Shown piece by piece: positions 10,649-19,131 of a stretch of 64,000 nucleotides of DNA; within the stretch, counting starts at the first letter, position 1; every line of letters begins with the position of its first letter. The notes under the pieces were generated by a model. The model was not told the origin of the DNA, did not search any database, and saw nothing but the letters and a program-made list of their open reading frames with translations. Both the position numbers and the translations under genes were made by a program. The DNA comes from Bacteroidota bacterium (GTDB taxonomy: Bacteria; Bacteroidota; Bacteroidia; Chitinophagales; Chitinophagaceae). The DNA is taken from the NCBI GenBank assembly GCA_018267625.1, contig JAFDYC010000006.1:1-64000 (forward strand), written 5' to 3'.

Positions 10649-11842
10649 TTAATCAACCAATAGTGGAATACTTCGCATAGCCTCATCAGTGGCAAGCTGT
10701 AAGGAATAAAATCCCGGGCAAAGCGGTTTAGAAAAGAATATGGCTGCTGACTGGATGGTAGCGGCAAAAGATAAAGCTCCCGATTCGACCAATTTACCTT
10801 CCATATTGAACAGACGATAATGCCCTTGATAGCTTGTATTACCGGGCAAGAAAAGATGGAGTTGTTGCCCCCGGAGCGGGTTTGGGTAGGCTTTCCAGGC
10901 CTGTGTTGTATGGAGTGTTGGAACTGCATCGGGAACAATTCCATCTTGCTGAACGAAAATTTTTGTCCAAGTAGTGAATGTGTTATCCAAATGATAGATT
11001 TCTGCAAGTGGAATTATTTGCCCCGGGCGTAGGAAACGGGTGATGAAATATTGCTTCAGCCCGCCCTGTGACAGGCTGAGCGCCGTCAGGAATCCGGAAG
11101 GAGGCTCGGCGCCATTGATAGTAAAAGAATCCTGCCGGGTAAGGGTTTCCTGTACTTGCAAAACCGGCATATAGACACTGTTTCCGCCCTGAGCCATCGG
11201 TACCCTCATTTGTCCCCAGCCAACCACCCGGTATGCATAATCGTAGCTTGGCATCCAATCACCAGGTGCATTGCTCAGGTTGAAATAGGAGGCCGTAACT
11301 AAAAAATGGACCTTTAGCTTACTGCCTGCAGTGCCCCAGGAATCATTCATCGTAGCCGGGAATTTCATTTGCTGAATGGGCTGCGAAAAGGTGTCAGTCT
11401 GAATCGGAAAAAAGAGGCTATCGCCACTATTCCTGGTGAATGGTGTAATGCTTTGAATACTTGGCTGAGTATGATCCGCGCCCAGGGAATAGAACCCCGT
11501 TGTGTCGGCGAGCATATACATATCCGCATTAAAAAGTAGCAATGGGTTTATTGATAAGCCGCCAATAACATAATAACGAGCCTGTGGAAAGTGGTTATTG
11601 GCAGCAGGAGGGGCCAAGCGGGTCTGAGAACCCAATCCTGATTCCAGCATCAAATTGCTCAAATCCCAGCTAGCATTCGATGCGGGCAAACCGAGGTAGT
11701 TTGCGGTTGCGGAATGAGCAATCGAAGCCACTGTATCGAGACCGATAAACGAGTAGCCATTGGCTGTGATGGTGATGGGAGTCTGGGCTTGAAGAGATTG
11801 CGCCAGCAAACAAAAACTGAACAGGCCTATACTTCTTTTCAT
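10649..11842 (-). CDS. T9SS cargo protein with C-terminal sorting domain (paralogue 2)
   Basis: 397 residues with signal peptide MKRSIGLFSFCLLAQSLQA cleaved before QTPITI. It is alignable by eye along its whole length with the protein at 9368. Shared blocks are 'ITITANGYS'/'ITLTNTGYA', 'PASNASWDLS'/'PAANASWDLS' and 'QGGNSVYMPVLQVQ'/'AGGNSVWIPVLQVR'. The C-terminal sorting domain has 'KAYPNPLRGQQLHLFLPG' and 'GFYSLQL'. The two genes are a tandem duplication that has diverged considerably. The function is unknown. No RBS is visible, as is usual in this phylum. Confidence 0.83.
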   Translation of the reverse strand: MKRSIGLFSFCLLAQSLQAQTPITITANGYSFIGLDTVASIAHSATANYLGLPASNASWDLSNLMLESGLGSQTRLAPPAANNHFPQARYYVIGGLSINPLLLFNADMYMLADTTGFYSLGADHTQPSIQSITPFTRNSGDSLFFPIQTDTFSQPIQQMKFPATMNDSWGTAGSKLKVHFLVTASYFNLSNAPGDWMPSYDYAYRVVGWGQMRVPMAQGGNSVYMPVLQVQETLTRQDSFTINGAEPPSGFLTALSLSQGGLKQYFITRFLRPGQIIPLAEIYHLDNTFTTWTKIFVQQDGIVPDAVPTLHTTQAWKAYPNPLRGQQLHLFLPGNTSYQGHYRLFNMEGKLVESGALSFAATIQSAAIFFSKPLCPGFYSLQLATDEAMRSIPLLVD

Positions 11843-12041
11843 CTGAAAAAAGGGAAGTTTTTTTAAAACGAATCCCTCAGAAAAGAATGACTTAGATCGG
11901 GACCGTCCGTAACCCAGATTAACAGATGAAAAAAGGCACCAAAATGCACAGGAGTATTGAGCCTTTATTCAAAAGGAAAATACATACACACTCCCGGCAG
12001 GAAAGTTTGTGCTACGAATTATCGCAGATGAGAGGAGCGCA

Positions 12042-13898
12042 CTAAGCCTTTGCCTCCATTAGCTTTTGAAAAGCATCCACCAATTCGCCCTTATTGAAAG
12101 GCACTCCCTTGATTTTATTGTAGGGAAGGGCATCTATCAGAAATTCATCACGCAGGATTTTCACGAGCTGACCGTTGTTCAGTTCCGGGACAATGACCTT
12201 TTTAAACTTGCGGATGATGCTACCTAAGTTTTTAGGAAAGGGGCGCAGATGCCGTAAGTGAACATGCGACACGGAATGTCCGGCACTCTGTAAGGTTTGT
12301 ACGGCGCTCTTAATTGCCCCGAAAGTGGAGCCCCAGCCAATCACTAACAGTTCGCCCTGGTCCGGGCCGCTGTCCAATTTTTGGAGTGGAATATCATCCG
12401 CCACCAATGCCACCTTTTCGGCACGGATTTTCACCATCTTCTGATGGTTGTCCGGGTCGTAGCTCACGTTGCCGGTAATGTCTTCTTTCTCTAAGCCCCC
12501 AATTCGATGTTCCAGGCCTTTCGTGCCCGGCACTGCCCAGGGGCGTACCCCTCGTTCATCGCGTTGATAGGGCTGGAAAGAGGTTTCTGATTCAGAAATT
12601 TCTTTCTTGAAATGCACATCAATAGCGGGCAAATCCGTGCTGGCAGGGAATCTCCAGGGTTCCGCTCCATTGGCGATATAGCCATCGCTCAACAGAATTA
12701 CTGGTGTCATGTGCAGCAGGGCTATTCGTACGGCCTCAAAGGCAGCATCGAAGCAATCACAAGGTGTAGCAGCCGCTACGACCGGCATGGGGCATTCCCC
12801 GTTTCGACCATAGTAGGCCTGAAGTAAATCGCTCTGTTCCGTTTTGGTGGGTAAGCCCGTTGACGGGCCACCCCGTTGCACATCCACAATCACGAGCGGA
12901 ATCTCCAACATCATAGCCAAGCCCATTGCTTCTGTTTTCAGCGCCATGCCTGGCCCCGAGGTAGTGGTCACACCCAAAGAGCCTCCGTACGCAGCACCAA
13001 TGGTGGCAGCAATTCCGGCGATTTCATCTTCCGCCTGAAATGTGCGGACATTAAAATTTTTATGCCGGGCCAGCTCATGCAAAATATCAGAAGCAGGGGT
13101 AATCGGATAGGTGCCGACAAATAAAGGCAAGTTGCTTTTTTGGGCAGCAGCAATCAAGCCATACGCCAATGCCGTGTTTCCTGTGATACTTCGGTATCGG
13201 CCCGGAGCCAACTTCGCCTTATTGACTATGTAACGGGTGCTGAAGGCTTCCACGGTATCGCCGTAATTGTAGCCGGCTTGCATGGAATGCAGGTTGGCCT
13301 CCAGGATTTCTGGTCGTTTTCCAAACTTTTCCTTTAGGAATTGTAAGGTGCTGGCCATATCACGGTTGTAGAGCCAGTAGAGGAATCCCAGCACGAACAT
13401 ATTCTTCGCACGGTCTTTCTCCTTGGTGCCCATCTGGATGTCTTTCAGGGCTTCCCGACTGAGCTTACTGATGTCTATTTTATGAAGTTCAAAGCCTTGC
13501 AGAGAGCCATTTTCGAGCGGGTTGTCGCCATCACTGTAATTGGCTAACCTCAGGTTTTTTGCATCAAAGCCAGAGGTATCGGCGATGATCATACCGCCCG
13601 TCCGTAAGGCTTTCAGATTCACCTTAAGGGCAGCGGCATTCATAGCCACCAGTACGTCGCAGGTGTCACCGGGTGTGTAAATCCGATTGGAAGAAAAATG
13701 GAGCTGGTATCCGCTCACGCCGGGCAGTGTTCCTTGCGGAGCCCGAATCTCGGCGGGAAAGTCAGGAAAGGTGGACAGGTCGGCCCCAATCAGGGCGGTA
13801 TTGTTGGCAAACTGAGAGCCGGTGAGTTGCATGCCGTCGCCACTATCGCCGGCAAACTTGATCACCACGTCTTCAATCGTCTGCGTGGGCTTGCTCAT
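12042..13898 (-). CDS. korA: 2-oxoglutarate (2-oxoacid):ferredoxin oxidoreductase, fused gamma-alpha subunit
   Basis: 618 residues from the ATG at 13898. The frame opens nine codons earlier, but the -7 element lies there. The N-terminal gamma domain (to about 200) begins 'DVVIKFAGDSGDGMQLTG'. The alpha/pyrimidine-binding domain follows with 'TYPITPASDILHELA', 'FQAEDEIAGIAA', 'TTTSGPGMALKTEA' and 'VQRGGPSTGLPT'. With a thiamine-diphosphate beta subunit (KorB) it would interconvert 2-oxoglutarate and succinyl-CoA using ferredoxin. No beta subunit gene lies beside it, which is unusual. The exact substrate is inferred from the fusion architecture. Confidence 0.88.
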   Translation of the reverse strand: MSKPTQTIEDVVIKFAGDSGDGMQLTGSQFANNTALIGADLSTFPDFPAEIRAPQGTLPGVSGYQLHFSSNRIYTPGDTCDVLVAMNAAALKVNLKALRTGGMIIADTSGFDAKNLRLANYSDGDNPLENGSLQGFELHKIDISKLSREALKDIQMGTKEKDRAKNMFVLGFLYWLYNRDMASTLQFLKEKFGKRPEILEANLHSMQAGYNYGDTVEAFSTRYIVNKAKLAPGRYRSITGNTALAYGLIAAAQKSNLPLFVGTYPITPASDILHELARHKNFNVRTFQAEDEIAGIAATIGAAYGGSLGVTTTSGPGMALKTEAMGLAMMLEIPLVIVDVQRGGPSTGLPTKTEQSDLLQAYYGRNGECPMPVVAAATPCDCFDAAFEAVRIALLHMTPVILLSDGYIANGAEPWRFPASTDLPAIDVHFKKEISESETSFQPYQRDERGVRPWAVPGTKGLEHRIGGLEKEDITGNVSYDPDNHQKMVKIRAEKVALVADDIPLQKLDSGPDQGELLVIGWGSTFGAIKSAVQTLQSAGHSVSHVHLRHLRPFPKNLGSIIRKFKKVIVPELNNGQLVKILRDEFLIDALPYNKIKGVPFNKGELVDAFQKLMEAKA

Positions 13899-13906
13899 AA
13901 GTGGCG

Positions 13907-13914
13907 CAAAGGTA
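13907..13914 (-). promoter_or_regulatory. Candidate -7 element of korA, implying a very short leader
   Basis: The minus strand reads TACCTTTG, an exact TAnnTTTG, ending only nine bases before the ATG at 13898. Transcription would start almost at the start codon, so the mRNA would be leaderless or nearly so. It also rules against the longer open frame as the protein start. Confidence 0.5.
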
Positions 13915-13931
13915 CGGGCGGGCAATGGCCG

Positions 13932-15104
13932 CTATTGAGTTTTCAAAGCTTCGAGCCTGCTGATAGCCGTATCGGTACTCCTGTGAAGTAGCAGGAGAGG
14001 CTTAAATTTTTTTATCCAGAAAATGCCACAGGCTGCTGCCAGAAAGGGTATCAATAGCCAGAACCAGGCAGGTGCCCAAAGGAATAAACAAACAAAGGAT
14101 AATAAATACCACAGAAACAACAGGAGTAAAGAACAACAGAGAAAGACCGGTGCGAGGAAGTCTTCCGCTTGAACATTTCGTTTCGTAATGTAAGAGGCGG
14201 TTGAAAGAGGAATTACGTGATACAAAAAGCCAACAACAGCCAGTGGGAACGTCAGAATGAGCAACAAGTAATCAGGCCCATGTTGATGATTTTTTTGCAA
14301 CTTCTGAATAAGCGATTGTAGAACGGCTTGCCTGTCGGGATTTCCGGAATTGATAGCGTTAATGATTTCCTGGGTTTGCAGGAAGGAAATGGATTCGTTC
14401 AGTAATGGCAGGCAATTCAATGCATCATTTGCAGTTTCTAAATCAGAAACTTTGGGAACATGCCACACCAAATTGCGGATTGCCTCTTCTACAGAGCGCA
14501 TCAGTCTGGTTGCCGCTTTTGCCTTACCAGCTTCTGTTTTCTCAATAAAAAATTGGCCTGGTTCAAGAGTGGTTCCCAGTTCCAGATAAACATAACCGCC
14601 GGCAGACACGGGTGCTGTGTAATTGATGCCCAGAGGAACGATGATTGGGGAAACCTCCAATTGTTCGTATGCTTCAATAGCGAGGCGAAAAGGCCCTTTT
14701 TTCAAGGGTTTCAGCCGCTTTTGAATATCGCTGGAACCTTCACAAAAGATAAGTAAGACACCGCCATTCTTAAAAATCTCGAGTGCTTCATTATGGCTCT
14801 CCCCATTGCGATACATGTTTTCGGCCCCCTCCGTTTTTCGATATACCGGCATGATGCCCAAGCTCCGTAGCCATCGTTCGGCTAAAGGGTGATGAAACGC
14901 ATCGCCACGGGCAAAAAACTGAACGCGGCGGCGCAGAAAACAAGCCAACAAGAACGCATCCATGAAAGAGACGCTGTGGTTTGCCAAAATCAGCAGCGGT
15001 CGGGGGTTCTGATCCAGCTTATTCAGGCAGTCATAAAAAATCCGTTTGTGGAATAGGCGTAACGAAAACCTAACAATTGGACGGAAGAAGAAATAGGCGA
15101 TCAT
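13932..15104 (-). CDS. 1-acylglycerol-3-phosphate acyltransferase (PlsC-like) with C-terminal membrane segments
   Basis: 390 residues. The acyltransferase block has 'LANHSVSFMDAFLLA' at about 39-53, where the His and Asp are separated by five residues instead of the classical four, and 'IFCEGSS' as the later glycerolipid-contacting motif. The C-terminal third contains at least two strongly hydrophobic segments ('YLLLILTFPLAVVGFLYHVI', 'LLLLFLWYLLSFVCLFLW'), so the enzyme is membrane-anchored. It likely acylates lysophospholipid or another glycerol-linked acceptor. It ends just upstream of korA, but the korA -7 element suggests separate transcription. Confidence 0.8.
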   Translation of the reverse strand: MIAYFFFRPIVRFSLRLFHKRIFYDCLNKLDQNPRPLLILANHSVSFMDAFLLACFLRRRVQFFARGDAFHHPLAERWLRSLGIMPVYRKTEGAENMYRNGESHNEALEIFKNGGVLLIFCEGSSDIQKRLKPLKKGPFRLAIEAYEQLEVSPIIVPLGINYTAPVSAGGYVYLELGTTLEPGQFFIEKTEAGKAKAATRLMRSVEEAIRNLVWHVPKVSDLETANDALNCLPLLNESISFLQTQEIINAINSGNPDRQAVLQSLIQKLQKNHQHGPDYLLLILTFPLAVVGFLYHVIPLSTASYITKRNVQAEDFLAPVFLCCSLLLLFLWYLLSFVCLFLWAPAWFWLLIPFLAAACGIFWIKKFKPLLLLHRSTDTAISRLEALKTQ

Positions 15105-15351
15105 CAGAAGCTCGATAACAAATTAGTAACAATTAGTACATCATGTCGTTCTTGCATATCTCTCATTGAACATCAAAAGAATGGGTTACCAATATTATTT
15201 CATGTCATCTAACCACTCCATGCCGTAAATTGAGCCAAGAAGGCCGGATAACAAATATCATTCCTGTAATGTCAAAAAGGCCCTGAACTAGTTCAATACC
15301 AGGGACGAGTAGCAAAAATTGTGTGTCGTTTTCCAGCAGGTTCACCGCAAC

Positions 15352-16623
15352 ATGAAAAGCCGAAATATCCGCATTCTACTCGTACTGGCGGCACTGGCCT
15401 GTGTAGGTATTTTGGCTACTCAGGTATATGGGCTAAGGCGAACCTACAAGTTTCAGGCACAACAATTTGACGACCTTGTAAATATCGCACTTCAAAATGC
15501 AGCTGCTCGTTTGCAGAATGGAGATTTTGACACGGGATACAAACCTGAAGCGGTAACTCAACAAAAGCCCGGCTATTTCATTGTTCACATCAATGCACCT
15601 GTTGCACGTGCAAAGCTTGAGCAAGTGATTTCAGAGTCCCTTTTTTCAAAAAAAGTGGTCAGCAATTTTCAATATAGGCTCCATGCGTTAAGTCGCTCAG
15701 GGCCTGTTGCATACGGTGGATATTACAAGATGGCGGAGCATTCAAGCAGCAGTATGCCTTCAAACGCGTTCCCGGAAATTCAAGTAAATGAGCCTGCACT
15801 GATTCTGCGTTTTCCATATCAGAAGAATCACTTGATGGGGCAAATGATGGTTTGGATTATTTCTTCATTCGGATTGCTCCTGGTGTTGGTTTTCTTATGC
15901 TACCTCATGTATGTCATTTTCAAACAACGGCAACTTTCTGAGGTGCAGAAAGACTTTATTGCCAACATGACGCATGAGTTTAAAACGCCTTTAGCATCCA
16001 TTAGATTAGGAGCCGACGTTTTAAAAAGCCCGGAAATTGTAAGTCAGCCACAGCGCTTATTGAGCTATGCCACCATCATCTCAAAAGAAGCAATGCAATT
16101 AACGAATCAGGTGGACCGTATCCTGCAAATGAGTAAAGCCGAACAAGAAGGGATGCCATTGAATCGTAGTGATTTTATCTGGCAGGAATTGCTGCGATCC
16201 GAGCTGCCGACATATGCAAGGCTTGCCGCAGCAAAGGATGGGAGTGTTTCTTTGCAACTCCCCAATGAAAACATTGCTTTTCATGGGGATGTAGTCCATC
16301 TGAAAACAGCTCTTGTCAATTTGGTGGATAATGCAGTCAAATATTCACTGAAAAGCCCAGTAGTAAGGATTGCACTTGAAAGAAGTGGAAACAGAGTGAT
16401 TTTATCGGTTAGCGATAATGGAATTGGGATAGATAAAGCCAGCCAAGGCATGATATTCAATCGTTTTTTTCGAGTTCATACAGGTAATGTTCATGATGTA
16501 AAAGGATTTGGAATTGGTTTGAATTATGTTCGTATCATTGCTCATGCCCATAACGGTGAAATAAACTGTATCAGTCAATTGGGGAAAGGCAGCACATTTA
16601 CTCTTAACTTGCCAGTATCGTAA
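15352..16623 (+). CDS. Sensor histidine kinase (RprX-like)
   Basis: 423 residues from the ATG at 15352. This start puts the positively charged MKSRNIRI directly before the first membrane segment. The layout is transmembrane helix at about 6-23, periplasmic domain, second transmembrane helix at about 167-187, then a HisKA domain with phospho-acceptor His208 in 'NMTHEFKTPL'. The ATPase domain has the N box 'NLVDNAVKYS', G1 'DNGIGID' and G2 'GFGIGLNYV'. It phosphorylates the regulator encoded 26 bases downstream. The pair resembles RprX/RprY of Bacteroides. The signal is unknown. The gene is much more AT-rich than polA or groEL. Confidence 0.92.
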   Translation: MKSRNIRILLVLAALACVGILATQVYGLRRTYKFQAQQFDDLVNIALQNAAARLQNGDFDTGYKPEAVTQQKPGYFIVHINAPVARAKLEQVISESLFSKKVVSNFQYRLHALSRSGPVAYGGYYKMAEHSSSSMPSNAFPEIQVNEPALILRFPYQKNHLMGQMMVWIISSFGLLLVLVFLCYLMYVIFKQRQLSEVQKDFIANMTHEFKTPLASIRLGADVLKSPEIVSQPQRLLSYATIISKEAMQLTNQVDRILQMSKAEQEGMPLNRSDFIWQELLRSELPTYARLAAAKDGSVSLQLPNENIAFHGDVVHLKTALVNLVDNAVKYSLKSPVVRIALERSGNRVILSVSDNGIGIDKASQGMIFNRFFRVHTGNVHDVKGFGIGLNYVRIIAHAHNGEINCISQLGKGSTFTLNLPVS

Positions 16624-16649
16624 ACAATAAGTTACAGGACGAACTATTT

Positions 16650-17351
16650 ATGTCAGATTCCAAAGTCAACATCTTACTAGTAGAAGACGACCCGACACTC
16701 GGCTTCGTTGTGAAAGACAATCTGGAAGCGAACGGATATAGCGTGATACACGCTCCTGATGGAGAAACAGGATGGCAGTTTTACATGAAGCACAATTTTG
16801 ACGTCTGTGTGCTGGATGTCATGTTACCGAAACGAGATGGTATTTGGCTTGCCGGCCAAATTCGTAAAAAGAATGAGTCCGTTCCCATCATTTTGCTTAC
16901 TGCAAAAAATATGGACGAAGACAAGATAGCAGGCTTTAGAGGTGGAGCAGATGATTATGTAACAAAGCCGTTCAACATGCAAGAGCTTTTGCTGCGCATA
17001 GAGGTGTTTTTGAAACGTACCCGAAAGAAAGAAGAAGACGGTCCTAACGAAGTGGTAATAGGCAATCTGACATTTAATTACAACGATTTACTTCTATTCA
17101 ATGACAGCACAAGAGTGCAGTTAACCCAACGAGAAGCAGACCTGCTACGATATCTGGCTCTTAATTCAAATAAAGTGCTGAAACGTGAAGAGATTCTGCT
17201 GAATGTTTGGGGAAAAGAAGACTACTTTTTAGGCCGCTCGATGGATGTATTTATCACCAAGCTACGTAAGCACCTAAAAGATATTCCGGGGATTGAATTA
17301 CAAACCATTCACGGAATCGGTTTCAAATTCATGTTACCTCAGCCCAACTAA
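16650..17351 (+). CDS. Response regulator, OmpR/PhoB family (RprY-like)
   Basis: 233 residues. The receiver domain carries acidic residues 'EDD' at 12-14, phospho-acceptor Asp56 in 'VLDVMLP', 'LLTAKN' and the conserved Lys in 'YVTKPFNM'. The DNA-binding winged-helix domain follows ('LTQREADLLRYLA', 'REEILLNVWG', 'SMDVFITKLRKHL'). It is the cognate regulator of the kinase just upstream and shares its operon. Targets cannot be read from the sequence. The gene ends convergently, eight bases from the comB-like gene. Confidence 0.94.
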   Translation: MSDSKVNILLVEDDPTLGFVVKDNLEANGYSVIHAPDGETGWQFYMKHNFDVCVLDVMLPKRDGIWLAGQIRKKNESVPIILLTAKNMDEDKIAGFRGGADDYVTKPFNMQELLLRIEVFLKRTRKKEEDGPNEVVIGNLTFNYNDLLLFNDSTRVQLTQREADLLRYLALNSNKVLKREEILLNVWGKEDYFLGRSMDVFITKLRKHLKDIPGIELQTIHGIGFKFMLPQPN

Positions 17352-17359
17352 TAGGAGCA

Positions 17360-18088
17360 TCAAACTTCTTTGGCATTTTTCAAACTCCCTTGCCGTAAAA
17401 TAGGCACAATAGGATGCAAATCAGGGGTCGTACAATACTCTAAATCGGTCAACAAGCCATAAGAAGTCAGCCTTCTATAGTGCGAACTGTCTCGTAAATA
17501 ATTAAGGTAATCAGACTTGCATTGCTGTTCAATAGTAGCTGCGGCTAAAGCACTGTCACATTGAATAGAGAAATGACTTGCAACACGATTTACAATGGCA
17601 CCAGCCAAGAGCGTGTCTTCCAAATTGAAACGGTCTTTCCAGGCTGCACAGCCCAACAATACAGGCTTATTCTGGCTCACTAGATACGAGCAAAGAGCGG
17701 ATAGATTTAAGAAAGAACCCGTGATAATTTCAGCACTTCCTTGCACCATATGAAGTAGTCTGGTGCCATTAGTAGTTGTGAGTACTACAGATTTTCCTTC
17801 GACAAAAGAACGGGGAAAAGAAAGCGGCGAATTGCCCATTTGAAGGCCATGAGCTATGTTTCCATCCCGCTCTCCTGCAGTAATACTATTGGGTGTGCGA
17901 TTTCCCACGGCGATACATTCATCTACAGCAGCGACAGGAATAACTTCAGAAGCACCATTGTCTAAAGCAGCAACAATAGTAGATGTAGCACGGAAAACAT
18001 CTATAATGACTGTAATTGTGCCTTGAGCATCAAACAAATGAAGCAAAGCAGGGGACAAGCAAACTTCAAGTTTGGGCAATGGAATCAT
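17360..18088 (-). CDS. comB: ComB-like 2-phosphosulfolactate phosphatase
   Basis: 242 residues from the ATG at 18088. The open frame continues 36 codons upstream, but those encode no conserved sequence and overlap gldN. Family motifs are 'VIIDVFRATSTIVAAL' near 26-41, 'TAGERDGN', 'LTTTNGTRLL' and 'LGCAAWKDRFNLEDTLLAG'. ComB removes phosphate from 2-phosphosulfolactate, a step of coenzyme M synthesis in archaea. In bacteria the role is unsettled, perhaps sulfolactate metabolism. It follows gldN by 95 bases on the same strand, so it may be cotranscribed with the gliding cluster. Confidence 0.88.
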   Translation of the reverse strand: MIPLPKLEVCLSPALLHLFDAQGTITVIIDVFRATSTIVAALDNGASEVIPVAAVDECIAVGNRTPNSITAGERDGNIAHGLQMGNSPLSFPRSFVEGKSVVLTTTNGTRLLHMVQGSAEIITGSFLNLSALCSYLVSQNKPVLLGCAAWKDRFNLEDTLLAGAIVNRVASHFSIQCDSALAAATIEQQCKSDYLNYLRDSSHYRRLTSYGLLTDLEYCTTPDLHPIVPILRQGSLKNAKEV

Positions 18089-18183
18089 TAGTGCAAAAAT
18101 GAAGAACTCAAAAGATAGATTGAATTGAAAAAAATGAAGCGCTACAAAAATGCAGCGCTTCATAAGTCTGAATCTAGGGGAAA

Positions 18184-19098
18184 TTAATAAACCCACATAT
18201 CGTGTTCCTTATTGAAAAGCATTTCAGAAATGCGTTGGCTTTCATAAAGAGCATCTAGTTTACTCATACCGCTTGCACTGAACGATTCCTGAGTACCATT
18301 GGTAACCTGGATAATCCGTCCGCTCCAATAACGGCCCTCTAAGTAGTCGTCCCAAGTCATACGATGTACATCATTTTCCGGATTGAAAACTTCATACTGA
18401 GCCAAAACCGGACGAGCCTCGGGATAGTAAATCCAAAGTAAAGGAGTAGAAGCTCGAGTCGTGCCATCCTCATTCTTAATATCCACCAAGGGAGCAATGC
18501 CAATAATACGGACAACCATACGGCCAAGATTACGATCAAACATCCAATCTTCCTTGATTCGATATAACGTAACAACATCCGGATCAAAATCCCTTCGGCG
18601 AATCAATTGCTTAGTTTCACCAGTAATAGGATCTTCTTGCAGGATAGTGTCAGGCTTACCGACTAGCTTTTCGATAATTTGTTCTTTTGTAAGGGCCGTT
18701 GTGAACCGGTCATCAAAAGTGGAGTATGCCTTAATCTTACCTTTTTTCACAGCATCCAGTAAGATTTCGATGAAATAACCACCACCCGACTGGTCATCAC
18801 CAGGATAACGGAAAGCGAGGTTTTGCTTTTCCCTGGTATCAATTTCCCTCCAGACACGCTTCTTCCAAAGGATGTCACGCTCATTCGGAATCTGCCAACC
18901 TAATACTCGCATGTTGTGCGGGACACGGTCGTAGGCTCCATCCCGAACGAGTGAGGGTAACCAACCTGAAGAAACAGGTTCGTTATTACTGCCGCTTCCA
19001 GATTGTGCGGCATCAACTACGTTTTGGGCGTTGACACTAGAGCTACATGCAATAAGCAAAGCAAGAGCTGAAAGCCTGTATAAAGGACGGATTTTCAT
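18184..19098 (-). CDS. gldN: Gliding motility / type IX secretion protein GldN
   Basis: 304 residues with an N-terminal signal peptide ('LYRLSALALLIACSSSVNAQ'). Diagnostic blocks are 'VLGWQIPNERDILWKKRVWREIDTREKQNL', split here as 'NERDILWKKRVWREID' near 71-86, then 'YFIEILLDAVKKGKIKAY', 'TLYRIKEDWMFD' and 'PLLWIYYPEARP'. GldN (PorN in Porphyromonas) is periplasmic and forms a ring with lipoprotein GldK under the outer membrane. It is the last of the four consecutive gld genes and lies 33 bases after gldM. Confidence 0.96.
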   Translation of the reverse strand: MKIRPLYRLSALALLIACSSSVNAQNVVDAAQSGSGSNNEPVSSGWLPSLVRDGAYDRVPHNMRVLGWQIPNERDILWKKRVWREIDTREKQNLAFRYPGDDQSGGGYFIEILLDAVKKGKIKAYSTFDDRFTTALTKEQIIEKLVGKPDTILQEDPITGETKQLIRRRDFDPDVVTLYRIKEDWMFDRNLGRMVVRIIGIAPLVDIKNEDGTTRASTPLLWIYYPEARPVLAQYEVFNPENDVHRMTWDDYLEGRYWSGRIIQVTNGTQESFSASGMSKLDALYESQRISEMLFNKEHDMWVY

Positions 19099-19131
19099 GC
19101 GGACGAATATAAGAGCTAAGTCTCTAAAAGT

